A stretch of DNA of 64,000 nt from assembly GCA_022315425.1 (NCBI GenBank), contig JAIUPT010000031.1:496001-560000 (forward strand), read 5' to 3'. A model generated the notes under the pieces. The model was not told the origin of the DNA and made no database searches. It saw only the letters and a list, made by a program, of their open reading frames with translations. The stretch's first letter is position 1. Each line of letters begins with the position of its first letter. Below are positions 22,236 to 33,469 of the stretch, one piece after another. This DNA is from Pseudevernia furfuracea (Eukaryota > Ascomycota > Lecanoromycetes > Lecanorales > Parmeliaceae). The position numbers and the translations under genes are program-made.

Positions 22236-23514
22236 CTACTTCGATCCGTGGTCGACCTTGGAGATGTAGGCTATTGAGCGGTCAGCAGGGCTCTCATTGC
22301 GAGATTGAAATGAAATGGTACATACCTAGGAGGTCCAGGACGCGGCGGGAGTAGCCCCACTCATTGTCATACCATGCAACGAGCTTGACGAAGTGCTCGT
22401 TTAGGGAGATACCGGCGGTAGCATCGAAGATGCAGGAGTGATTGTCACCATTCAAGTCAGTGGATACGAGCGCGTCCTCGGAGTAGGACATGATGCCTGA
22501 CTATGATTAGCTGCAATCATATTGTCTTTTCACTTTTTTAGTCATACCCTTCAACTCTCCCTCGGAAGCCTTCTTCATCGTCTCCTTGATCTGATCGTAG
22601 GTGACCGACTTCTCCAAACGACAAGTCAAGTCGACGACCGACACGTTGGAGGTGGGCACACGCATAGACATGCCCGTCAGCTTGCCGTTCAAACTAGGGA
22701 TGACCTTGCCAACAGCTTTAGCGGCACCTGTGCTACTAGGGATGATGTTCTGAGCAGCAGTGCGTCCACCTCTCCAGTCTTTTGAAGAAGGTCCATCCAC
22801 GGTCTTCTGGGTAGCAGTGTAGGAGTGGATGGTAGTCATCAGACCCTCAATGATGGTGAAATTGTCATGCATGACCTTGGCGAGAGGAGCCAGGCAGTTG
22901 GTTGTGCAGGAGGCGTTGGAGATAATCTCGATGTCGGACTTGTACTCCTTCTCGTTGACGCCCATGACGAACATGGCTGCGTCTGCGGAGGGTGCCGAGA
23001 TGACAACCTTCTTGGCGCCACCCTTCAAGTGGGCCTTGGCCTTCTCGGTGGTGGTGAAGACACCGGTCGATTCGACGATGTAATATGCGCCTGTGTCTTT
23101 CCATGGGATGTTGGCAGGGTCTTTCTCTGTATAAAATTTGACGGTTTGGCCATTGACGACAAGATCTGAACCTTTCACTTCGATCGTGCCCTTAAATTGG
23201 CCATGTTGCGAGTCATACTTGAGCATGTACGCCTAGGAAAAAGCAATGTCGAATTAGCCCGAGCTTCCAAAGACTGAATGACATTGCCAAATGAAAAACC
23301 TCGATATGAACTTACAGCGTAGTGAGGCTCGATGAAAGGATCGTTGACTGCCACGACCTTCACATCGCCGTGCTCGACACTGTTAATATATTATCAGCTT
23401 GAGCTCCGCTACCAGTGAGACAGGGAAAAAGGTTTGGTGGGGTACATACGCATTGCGGAAGACGATTCTGCCAATACGGCCGAAACCGTTAATGCCAACG
23501 AGTGTTTCAGACAT
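22236..23514 (-). CDS. gpdA: Glyceraldehyde-3-phosphate dehydrogenase
   Basis: Glycolytic enzyme that oxidises glyceraldehyde-3-phosphate to 1,3-bisphosphoglycerate with NAD+. ATG at 23514 begins MSETLVGINGFGRIGRIVFR, the Rossmann NAD-binding motif. The catalytic cysteine is in SNASCTTNCLAPLAKV, with the partner histidine in the TTIHSYTATQ region. The protein ends WYDNEWGYSRRVLDLL-AYISKVDHGSK. Several introns: the first (donor 23449) splits an Ala codon, and the last separates DLL from AYISKVD, giving a stop at 22236-22238. Length and motif order are normal for the family. Expected to be highly expressed; its 5' region carries pyrimidine-rich stretches. Confidence 0.96.
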
Positions 23515-23921
23515 GACTGTACTTTGCTGTGAATCGATCGAAGAGTGTGTCAGTTGAGAAGAGTTGGGCGCAGCTTGTGGTTAAGTATGATGTATGTTGT
23601 TGGAAAAGGAAATTTTGGGTGGGGCAAGCTTGGCCCTCGGGCGTCATTTTAAGGACAACGCCGATACACTGCCGGCCCACCCTACCCCACTTGGTTGAGG
23701 GCTCCACCACCAGATGTTATCGTCCGCATCGGTAGGAGCCGAAAGGCTTCGTTGAGTACCACAAATCAATTATCTCACTCATCTTCAGTCTCATGATCCT
23801 CGAATACGAGAAGGCAATTTGCTACAGTTGCTATATACGACCGAGCCAATGACCCTTGAATACAAGATCAAGTGCAATACTTATCATCATCGCCATGGCG
23901 GGCTCTCGGAGACTTCTCCGG
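23515..23921. other. Promoter region of gpdA and 3' end region of the branching enzyme gene
   Basis: About 400 bp upstream of GAPDH. I see no additional gene and no clear TATA box. Confidence 0.4.
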
Positions 23922-26415
23922 CTAAAGGGTAGACTCTAACGCAAGCACCTGTCGAGGCGTTTGTTAGCTTACGTTCATAGCATAACTCGGTGTATTGAGA
24001 GCGTAATGACTCACAATTGCAGTGCGGACTGGAATATACACCTGAATGAAATTCTTCCGTGAATTCCATTGGAATGGTGTGGTGAAGAAGCGTGTCCCCT
24101 TGACGTTCCTTCCAAATCCACCAAAAGCCGGATTATCTGTATCCAGAATGATCTGATAAGTCCCCGCGGCTTGTATGCCCACACGATAGTCTGTGAAGCT
24201 TTGAGTAGGATGGAAATTGAAGATCCATAGTAACCCAGCCCGTTCGAATACAATCACTTTGTCTTGCTCGTTTTCCAAGCTGACATGCGCTTGGTCCGAG
24301 TGTAGCCAGCCGTACTTCTCCTCGGTCCATTGCATCTTGCGGTCAAATTCATTGAGGAATTTGTATCGTAGCATGTCATCGTCTGGGAGATTGAATTGTC
24401 TCCGAGCATACCAGTAGCTGTTGTCGTTACCATCTCTGGGGAAGTCAAGCCATTCTGGGTGGCCAAATTCGTTGCCTTCGAAGTTGAGATATCCCTCCCC
24501 TCCGAGACCGTGCGTGATGAGTCTGATCATCTTATGCAAGCTCAAGCCTCTTTCGATGACAGGTGTGAATACTGAGAGGATTGACATATTGGTGTAGAGT
24601 TCCTTATCACATAGCCACATTAGAAGTGATTTGTCGCCCACGAGCCTAGAATGTTTCTTTAGCACAATTCTACAACATCACCGGAGTCGACTTACGCTTG
24701 GTCGTGACTTTCAGCGTAAGCCACTGTCTTCTCCCCGTATCTTCGGTTGACGAGAGTGTGCGTCAAAGCACCCATGTCCCAATCCGCATCTTCTTTTTCT
24801 TTGAGCCACTTGATGTACAAGTCTGGAATCGCCATAGCAAGCCGATAGTCGAAGCCAATGCCCCCAAGAGATAATGCAACACATAGTGCAGGCATCCCTG
24901 AAACGTCTTCCGCAATGGTAATGCAATTCGGGTACAAGTTGTGGAGCATCTCGTTGGCAAGCATGAGATATACAACTCCATCCTCGTCAACGTTAGGTCC
25001 GAAATATTCGTGGTAGCCTCCCGAGAATCCACTGCGCACACCAGTGAGTATTCAATGAAGTCGTTGCGGGATGAATTACCTTCCAATGCCGTGATGGGTA
25101 TAAAGCATGCTCGTAACGCCGTCAAAACGGAACCCGTCAAATTGATATTCCTCCATCCAGAACCGTAAATTAGACAATAGAAATCGTAGAACCTCATGAT
25201 GCCCGTAATTGAATAGCCGGCTATCCCATTGCTCATGCACGCCCTTGCTACCTTCATGAAAGTACAGATGGTCTGTCCCGTCAAACTGGTTTAGACCATC
25301 CTCAGTGTTCTTTGACGCATGACTATGGACCATATCCAGGAGCACTGTGATGCCCATGCCATGTGCGGTATCTATCAGCTCTTTCAGATCTTCTGGGGTG
25401 CCGAACCGACTGCTCGCTGCGAAAAAGCTATTGATTTGATAGCCGAAGCTCGCGTAATATGCATGCTCCATTATAGCCATCAGTTGTATGACATTGTATC
25501 CAAGATGTTTTATCCTTGGTAGCACATTTTTCGTGAACTCTTTGTAGGTTGTGATGCGTAACTCTGGAGATGAGATGCCTACGTGGGCCTCGTATATGCG
25601 GGCGCTCTTTGGCTTGGGCGGCCGAGGGTGTTTGAAAACGTATCTCTCGTTTTGTGGTGGATGCCAAAATACTCCATCATAGACAGGCGAGAAGTTTAGG
25701 TTTTGTGTGACGCGAGTGATCCATGCTGGTACTCGCTCCAGGCGTTCCTGTGATGTAGGTATAACTAGAGAGATCTGTGCCTATACGTCAGCAATTGTAG
25801 CATATCGCTTCTGAAATGTAGAGCCCACCTTGACCTTGGAGCCGTGTGGAATTGCGAGCTGTCCGTCTTTCGCAGGTAACGTAACCTCCCAGCGCCCATA
25901 TTCGCTTCTGGTCATCGGCGTAGCGTCTCTGTTCCACTCATCTTGTAACGGATGCCTATAAGCGATGAAACGATGAAGAAAGTCGAAATTTATGCCTTAC
26001 TGAAGTCGCCAATTAGATATGCTCGTAAAGCATTGGGAGCCCATTCTCGATATGTGATGTCTCTGTTGTCGTGGACCACAAAGCCAAATTTCTCAGTACC
26101 CTTGCTGAACTTTTCCAGCCCACCCTCTGTCTCATCAATTGTCTTGATCCACTTCTGAGCGTGGCTGTATCTGCTCCGGAGAGCATCTTTGAAGGGTTCT
26201 AGCCATGGGTCGAGCTTGATCACGCCTGAACACGTCAATCGGAGGTAACTCGAAGTTTTGAAATAGCACTTACCAGTACCATCTGCAGATATTTTATATC
26301 CCCCCGTCATCCCCATTACCGAGTTATCGGACTCGGAGTTCAAGGCAGAAGTCATCTTGTGAAGGCCCTTGCGGACTCGTTTCAGCATGCGTTGGGAAGG
26401 CTTTGACTGGGCCAA
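23922..26415 (-). CDS. GLC3: 1,4-alpha-glucan (glycogen) branching enzyme
   Basis: Forms alpha-1,6 branches in glycogen in the cytoplasm. The CBM48-like N-terminus follows GVIKLDPWLEPFKDALRSRY. The GH13 catalytic motifs appear in order: DMVHSHASKN (region I), DGFRFDGVTSMLYTHHG (region II, nucleophile Asp), IAEDVSG (region III, acid Glu) and YAESHDQA (region IV). The C-terminal beta domain ends FIQVYIPVRTAI-VLALESTL. Several introns, e.g. a GTAAGT intron just before GVIKLDP and one before the last eight residues (stop TAG 23922-23924). The start is uncertain: ATG 26415 gives an extra basic leader, and a later Met (MTSALNSES) would give a length closer to the family norm. It lies next to GAPDH, both in carbohydrate metabolism. 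Confidence 0.93.
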
Positions 26416-27415
26416 GAGAAGGATAGACGACGCGAAAGTCTCAATTGACGGGAATTATGGTAGTTAATTAGTTGCAACACAAAAGATGGAAATAAAGATG
26501 GAAATGGATGGATGTTTTCTCTTCTCTATATCAACCATTTGGCTTTATCGACATGGTGGGGTTCACCGTTCGCTTAGGTAGCAGATCGGATGCTCAACAT
26601 CCAACGAATCTTCCCCGCAATCGTCATCGTGCATGAGAATGAGGATGACTGAATTTTCAGGGGTATAACCCATTATCTACACCAGCAGTGCCAGAGACTT
26701 TCGAATTTTCTTCATCAATCATCACTACGACTTGCGGGGATGAATCTCTGCCTCCATTCGCTTTCAATTGTCTTCTTATCTAACAACTGTACTTCAAATC
26801 TCCACGCCGCATTGATATGTTTAACCCTGTGAAAGCCATTGTGAATAGACCTATGAAAACCCTTGAAATACCTCGTCTCTGGTCGAATCCCATCTCTTCG
26901 AATATCCTCAGCGCTTCGATGAGCGTTGTAACGTCGCCCTTTGTTGCAGTGAGCCCGTCCTTGCCCATCGCTGCGTCTTCAGACAAAGCTTCCCCCATCC
27001 TGCTTCGGCACCTTCTTCACTGATCTACCTATCGTCATTCCAGATACCATATCCGTTGTAGCAACAAAAGCCCTGACCACCTGTTCAACTCACTGAACTA
27101 CCCTGCCATGTTTTCTCCCGTCCCGTTCAGCTGTAGTGAAAATTCCCTTCTCTACCCTAGCGATTCCAACCGGTACTGCGCCTGCCGCTTACGCCGCGCC
27201 CGGACAGCTCTGCTGAACTCCTCTTCCGTATTATTGTATGCACCATTTTTACTGATTGCTCCCTCCTTTCTTCGGACACCCTCGCTCTTGGTGAAACACG
27301 ACCACCTCGATCTTATTTCCGTCCATCCAGAATCCTGTCCAGCCAGGCGGCTCATAGCTCTTCTCTCTCCCCCATAAATTAGCAGGCAATGTCGAATGAT
27401 CCAGAAATTTTTCGA
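26416..27415. other. Intergenic region upstream of the branching enzyme
   Basis: About 1 kb with only short overlapping open frames on both strands. No gene is supported. Confidence 0.45.
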
Positions 27416-27800
27416 TTCGAATCCGACACCGTGGTACATCCAGAGAACTCATTCGAAACCTCCAAGAATTGCTCAATCCGAAATCCAACATTGGTGGTAC
27501 AATCGGAGAACGCATCTGAGTCAGGCGACAACTGGGAAAGTAACATGGATCGAAGACCCAGAGCCCGCAGGTTCGAACGGGCCGTCATCTTGGAATTGCT
27601 CGATCCGGAGTCCAACCCGGGTGGTATGACCGGAGAACGCATCTTAGTGTCATTAATCGTCTGATCGAAATTGTAGTTCAATCCGAAATCCAACATTGGT
27701 GGTACAATCGGAGAACGCATCTTAGCAGCACTGGACGCTTACTCGAAGCCGTTGTTCAAAACCGAGTCCAATTATGGTGGTGGAACCGGGGAGCACAGCA
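27416..27800 (-). repeat. Degenerate 77-78-bp tandem repeat array with 45-bp core
   Basis: Five copies of a 45-bp core at about 27416-27456, 27473-27517, 27600-27644, 27678-27722 and 27755-27800. The copies at 27473 and 27678 are identical over 45 bases. The last three are spaced 77-78 bp, and their spacers also align. Read on the minus strand, 78 bp is 26 codons and each core encodes MRSPIVPPMLDFGL or a variant (MRSPVIPPGLDSG). The copy at 27755-27800 has stop codons in this frame. The pattern looks like a decayed protein-coding repeat. Confidence 0.8.
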
Positions 27801-27869
27801 TATGACCGTCCGCGACCTGCTTGAGGCTGTTGTGCTCGGGGAGGGAAGCAGCTCCACGCTGTGATAACC

Positions 27870-30536
27870 TCAATTGGCTGTGACCTGGACCGCTTTTCGA
27901 CCTTTGAATTCAAGGGTAACGAGTCCTAAGCAAAGATCAGATTTTAATCTGGAAGACTATGGTGGCATGAAGTACTTACTGGGCATTTTATGCTTTCGCT
28001 CTCCCACTCCTGAACGTAGTCTTCCCACATAAGCCTGCTGTTCACGCTCTGGCTTTGACTGCCGATTCTTTCGACCCTTGGTTGGGGGCTTGCGCTTCCC
28101 TTGCTCAAGCTGCGGCACTGACTGTGGAGCTTTTCGACTCTTGGTGCCGGGCTTGCGTCCTCCCTTGCGCTTTCTTTGAATGACAGGAACATTCATCGTG
28201 CCTTCATCCGGCGAGAGCTCTTGGTCCGCAGCTGGTTGGCCTTGCGGTATCTGTAACGGTATGACGACAGCAATAGCCGCTTGTTTTGTTCTGTCACCAC
28301 TATCATGTACGACATTGATGGTCGTTTGGTCTCTGGGATTCTCAAAGTCTATGATCATATCATTTGGGTCCTCTTCTGGATGTACAGGACGTTCACCCTG
28401 TGAGTCTGGCTCTGGAGGCACCAGTCCATCGTTGCCGGGCTCTTGTGTTTCGCTGCTGCCATTCAGGGCAGCGTCATGATCTCTGAGATCTGCTGTTGGC
28501 TGATCGTCTGTGATCGGTGCCTCTGGATTCCTCCTACCGTCGGTCGCCTCGGACTGTGAACCTGACTGGAGAGCAGGCCATTTTGTTACGTTTGACCTGA
28601 ACACGACCGTCGTTGGGTCTTCATATGATGGAGACTCTTGCCGCAAAGGCTTTTCCGAGCGTGTAAAAGGGGTGGGCGTAGATCGTTCCGAGGGGTCAAA
28701 GGGGCTGGATGAAGCCAAATTTTTGCCATTAAATTCTCGTGGCGTTCGCTTTCTCTTAGGCGAGGAGGTTGCCGGTGGTGCATCTTCCACACCTTCAATG
28801 CTACTCTTCCTAGAAAATTCTGCCAGCGACGTCTTACTAGGAGGGCCGGATATAAGCGAGTCATCACCGACTGCACCTGGTGACGCTCGCCTCTTCTTAG
28901 AGGGGGAGTTTGCGGGCTGTTCATCTTCCACCTCGTCAATCCTTCTCTTCCTTGAAGGGTCTGCCGGCGGTGTCTTGGTCGGAGAGGTACTTGTTTGATA
29001 TCCGATGTCTTCAGGGTCTATATCCATAGCATCTGGGTTCTCTTCAATAGGTGCCTGATTTTCGCGCTTTGGGTCTGGCCCTGAAGGAGATATATCCTTG
29101 TTTGCCGACTCGTGCGCGGCATTATTGTCATTCTGAACTGTTCGGCCGTTCGTATGCGGTCCGTGTGGTTGATGACCTAGACCACCAGTCTCAACCCCCT
29201 CCTCCAAATAAGTCTCTTGATCATGCTGCGACTCTGTTTTTGTGAACATCGGGCCATTGTGAGCGTGGGTTGGCGTATCGGTGGCTACCGGGCTTTTTTG
29301 AACGGGGCCACCGGTCTTCGGCGTTTCCATGCTTCGGTCGTTTTGTCTTTCATGAACAGCTGTTGGCTTTTCAGTGGACTGTCTTTCTAGGTTGAGGACT
29401 CTCAGATCCTTTCTTGCTTCGACAAATCTAGTTGCTGGGCGTTGTGGGGGGCCCGTCATATTGACAATGTCTTGCCTACCGGAGCTCCCCACTTCTTCAT
29501 TGTTTCGCTGTTGGCCTAGGCTCATGGTGCTGGGGTCCGAGTTGACGCTGGCTGCATTTGGTTTTGGGCGGGCTGGAGGAGGCATTGATCCAGTGTCATT
29601 TTCTTGTTTTGGGCCGTCATACTCTTTTTCGTAGGGGTTGCGTGGCTTGGCCGACGTCAGCACACCTCCACTCAAGTCTGATGGGTTGCGCCGTCTCTTA
29701 TTTGCGGGATATTCTGGAGGTGCATCATCTCCATCTTCGCTCTTCCTCTTATTAGAGGAACTACTTGACAGTGATTGTCTCTTCAGGTGTGGAGGATGGA
29801 ATTCTGCAAACCCTGATGGATTTGCCGCAGGTGGAGGAGGGGATTTAATGCGAGGGAACCCGGGGAAAAAAGGTGGACGGTCTGTTGGTTGTGGACCAGG
29901 GGCAGGCCACACTCGGCTGTCATACTCTGGGTATAACACAGCCGGGTTGGGGTTGCCGCGATGACGATGACGAGTTGAGTTGGGACCAGGTAAACAGAAC
30001 CTCTCCCACTCGCTGTTGGTGAGCATTCGGCCCAGGTTTGTTGCCGAACTGTGTCCGAAGTATCTGAATTCCTTACATTCTTGCATATATTGGTAGAGAG
30101 GAGACCCTATGGAAGCTGGTCCTAAAGGATAACGTTGTTCTAACCAAGTTCTGGAAGCATCTTTGTCACTCCAGTTGGGCTCCTGAACACGGTCTTGGTT
30201 CGGAAATCCATAGTCTGGGTACAATTTCTCTTGTTTGGGGTCAAAACCAATGGTAAGAGTAGTCTCCAGTCCATACCTCATCATCTCATAAAAAGAAAGC
30301 ATCGAGGCGAGAAATATTGGTGCTCTACCCCGCGACTGAAGGGGGACCTTCACGCACGCCTTCGCGTATCGGAAGAGAGGAGAGCCCAACGAGACGTCCT
30401 CTAGCAAGGGATAGCGCTCCTCAAGCCATGCTTTGGAAACCTCGATGTCATTCCAGTCAGGTTCCGCTCGCACTGACTCCTGGCGCTCTCGTTCCTCCCA
30501 TTCCTCCGGGGACTCCTGGTATTTTCTCTCCGGCAT
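27870..30536 (-). CDS. Charged nuclear-type protein with a duplicated N-terminal domain
   Basis: The long exon runs from ATG 30536 to a TAA-free end; its own frame stops at 27957. A GTAAGT inside the last codons (near 27980) and an acceptor near 27930 suggest one more short exon ending at TGA 27870-27872. About 860-870 residues. Residues about 25-100 and 125-200 are tandem copies of one domain: SKAWLEERYPL...LGSPLFRYAKAC and SRTWLEQRYPL...IGSPLYQYMQEC. The rest is Pro/Ser/Lys-rich with repeated KRKR-type basic clusters (NKRKSEDGDD, SRKRRIDEVED, SPKRKRTPREF) and AT-hook-like stretches near the C-terminus (KGGRKPGTKSRK). A nuclear DNA- or chromatin-associated role is inferred from composition only. 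I do not recognise the duplicated domain. Confidence 0.75.
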
Positions 30537-31264
30537 GACTGTTGCTAATTTGACTAAGCAAGTGAAAGCAGCCGGATAGATTTTGGTAATATTGGCAGCC
30601 CGAGAAGTTGGTAGATATGGATACTGGCTGATTCTAGAAGCTTTGAGGTTTTGTGGAAGATGTCCAATGTCTTGTGCTTTTGTCGATGTTACTTGTCGAT
30701 TGCGCGAAAAGTGAACAACACCGCTATTTCAAGTGGAGTATGATGTCGTGTGTTTGGGAAAGCTCGAATTTTCCTGGCGAAGCTTGTTGATCTCTCTGCA
30801 GGGAGTCAAGGCCTTCAGAAGTGTTGCTGGTCGTTGGCGCTGTGGTATGACTGAACAGCAAGACACGGTTGACCTTGGCTTTGCTGTTTGGAAGATTACG
30901 AAGAGTATTATTCCTTGCAAAATCAGCCGCTGGAGTGACTGATGACGTAACAGCAGTGGTAGATTTTTCTTGTCATGCAGTATTCTTGAAGATGGAGATG
31001 GTCGAATTTGTTGTTTCGCATGTAGTGTCATGTGTGAAAAACAATCATGGCAGGGAAAGACAAATTTCTTTAGTGTCACTGGTGTTTTTGTGTTGTCCGG
31101 GTGTTGAAAGGAAAAAATTCTCACCCTCTACTTCCTACACCAACCGCGTTCTACCCTTTCCAACGTCCTCTTCGGTACATCTCTGAGACATCTCCTGGAG
31201 CAAGATCTCGAAGCTGCTACCCTATCGAACTTCTGTTTCCTCACGCCTCCTACGTGTCAACACC
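30537..31264. other. Divergent intergenic region
   Basis: Upstream of the nuclear-type protein gene (-) and the kinase gene (+). The last 150 bp before 31265 is CT-rich leader. No gene is seen. Confidence 0.5.
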
Positions 31265-32708
31265 ATGTTTTCCTACGATCAGTTCATAGGTAATGAAACA
31301 GAAATTGCTGCAGTCCTGATGCCGGCGTCGCCAGACGCTGAAAGAGTAGTGGCAGCTCAACCTCTGGAAGACCTCGCGTATCAAGTTCTGGGAGACCCAA
31401 ACGTACTTGAGATAGTCACAGCACCCGATCCCTCTCTGACGGCGCGAAATGCTTTCGGAAGCACGTCGCAGCTTGTCGCTCCACCGATATTCAAGCCTTG
31501 TATAGCACTACGGCGGCAAAAGCTTCATATGTCTTTGGAAGCAGCAGTGACTCCAATGTCTGTTTGCAGTCGGGAGGAGTCGACTCAGAGGAGTTTGAGA
31601 TGACTTTGTACTATGCAACCCCTGGGGTACATGTTCGATTCTTCACCAACAGCTCATATATCAACAATAGGCCTGTCAAAGGAGGAACGCGACATCTGTT
31701 GGAAGCCACTCAAATCCAGGTCCAAACTTTCATATTCCACCTCATACCAGTCTGCTCATTTACATCGGGACCGGAAACCGATAGCTCGGTCGTCTCTGAA
31801 ACGTCTTCCGCAACAGGTCATCAGCAACCATCCCTTAACGACTTCCGGTGTGGTCGAAGAATCGGTAAGGGAAGCCAAGGGAGTGTCTACAGTTATTGCC
31901 GCAAGACGTCACAACAACCGCTTGCGGTCAAGATCTTAGAGCCAGACACTGCACAGGAGTTGAAGCGTGCCAAACGTGAGACCCTCATATCGCCTAGGGT
32001 CAACCACGTAAGTCCTCAAATCATGTTCCTGTTTCACGGCTAGTCTGACTCCGAGTCTAGGAATTCCTTCTCAGGGTCCTAGAAGTCCATAGGTTTGCGG
32101 AAGGGACTGCACTTGTCATGCCCTTGCTCGAACTAGGTAGTTTGTATGACTACATGGCGTCAACGCAGCATCGCTGCTCGACAAGCGAGGCCAAAACAAT
32201 AACGGTCCAGCTTCTCCTTGGCGTGGCACACCTTCATTCCATGTTAGTCATGCATCGAGACATAAAGCCATCGAATATTATGATATACAGTCTCGAGCCA
32301 TATCTCACCATCAAACTTACCGACTTTGGGATGGCTGTGTGGTCGAGAACGGTTTTTTCGGTGGCCGCTACGGCGAGATACTGCACCCCGGAAATCTACT
32401 ATTTTGAGCGCAAAGTCAACTATGGCAACAAGGTCGACACATTTTCTATTGGTATGGTGGCCCTGGAACTTGTTGGAATTCAGCTTGGAGATATCATGTA
32501 TTGCTCTCAGCATGCCTTTGATACTCAAGTTGGGACGCTCATTGAGAGCGACATGCATTCCGCCATAACTCAGGAGAAGGTAATGGCTCTCAAGACGCTC
32601 CAGGTTATGACGGCTTATTATCCATCAAACAGACCTAAGGTTGCAGCATGTTTTGGGCTTTGGTGGTTCGAAAGATCCAAGAAGGAATGGCGGCCTGACG
32701 TTGAATGA
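31265..32708 (+). CDS. FHA-like domain / protein kinase, with a possible frameshift
   Basis: A serine/threonine kinase with an FHA-like N-terminal region. ATG 31265 opens frame 2, but at about 31484 the coding sense moves to frame 1 (TDIQALYSTTAAKASYVFG) without an obvious intron, so there is either a frameshift or a mis-assembled base. The FHA-like part includes YVFGSSSDSNVCL and NSSYINNRPVKGG. Kinase motifs are complete: GKGSQGSVYSY (P-loop), LAVKIL (Lys), HRDIKPSNIMI (catalytic Asp), LTDFGMAV (metal Asp), ARYCTPEIYY and VDTFSIGMVALEL. One phase-0 intron (32008-32060) lies between PRVNH and EFLLRVLE. The stop is at 32706-32708. Fungal FHA-kinases often act in checkpoint signalling, but this divergent copy cannot be assigned. 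Confidence 0.75.
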
Positions 32709-33469
32709 TGTTCTTTCCAGGCTTGCGGCCTTAGAAGTGACCGGGGGAACCCATCTACTTAGGGCTGTACATATGCTTCTGATGACAATGCCAGTATTAG
32801 AAAGGGCAAGAAGTGTTTGATGAGCACAGATCTAGACAAAGTTCTCTGGTTCTATCCAGTGTTCAAAGTGATGAAAATGGGTGCATCAGCAGTAACAGAA
32901 TCAATTTCTCGGTGAGAGCAACGACACTCAAAGCTCAAAGGCGAAACGATGATCTACTCGTACCTACGGACCATTGTAAGCGCACACGCAGAAAGTGCAA
33001 CAATTAGATTCCTTTTATCGACCAACCATCTATTCTAGTAATACCTCTGCTGCAAAGAGGCCTTTGTCTGTACTATATTGTTATTACTTGACTTTATTGA
33101 ATAAACATATGTACATTTCTTTCTCTACCTTTTGATTTTTGATTGACGGAAGGACAAGAGAACAAAGGTCGGCCCTCTAGGCTACCCTCCGGTCATGGAT
33201 GCTAGTCGCTCACACTGGTTGCAGTACTTGGCTACCTACCGCCACGATATTGAAAACTCGATCGAGTCAAAAAAAGTGGAAGCACTCAGAGGTCAAGGAA
33301 GGTTCGGGCCCATCAGCAGCAAAGAGCCCGGTGGCACACGTTGAGACCATGGCATTCCTTGAGAGCATCTTAGCGACCAATCTATAGCCCCGTGAAGCCC
33401 ATAATCCTAACGCCACGGATGAGGTTGGATCCACCTGCCTATTGCGGCTCAAGTACTGTGCTGGAGGGT
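32709..33469. other. Spacer between kinase gene and its decayed paralogue
   Basis: Contains the 3' region of the kinase gene. The N-terminal part of the pseudogene may extend into 33200-33469, but I cannot align it with confidence. Confidence 0.4.

Noticed and set aside
22522..23169. Antisense ORFs over GAPDH
   Set aside because: Strong codon bias of GAPDH leaves open antisense frames; no evidence for a second gene.
27560..27590. tRNA B-box-like GGTTCGAACGG
   Set aside because: The flanking bases do not form a T-arm stem and there is no acceptor pairing.
27389..27664. + strand ORF across the tandem repeat
   Set aside because: Its length follows from the repeat; no start context or homology. 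The minus-strand reading has the more regular repeat peptide.
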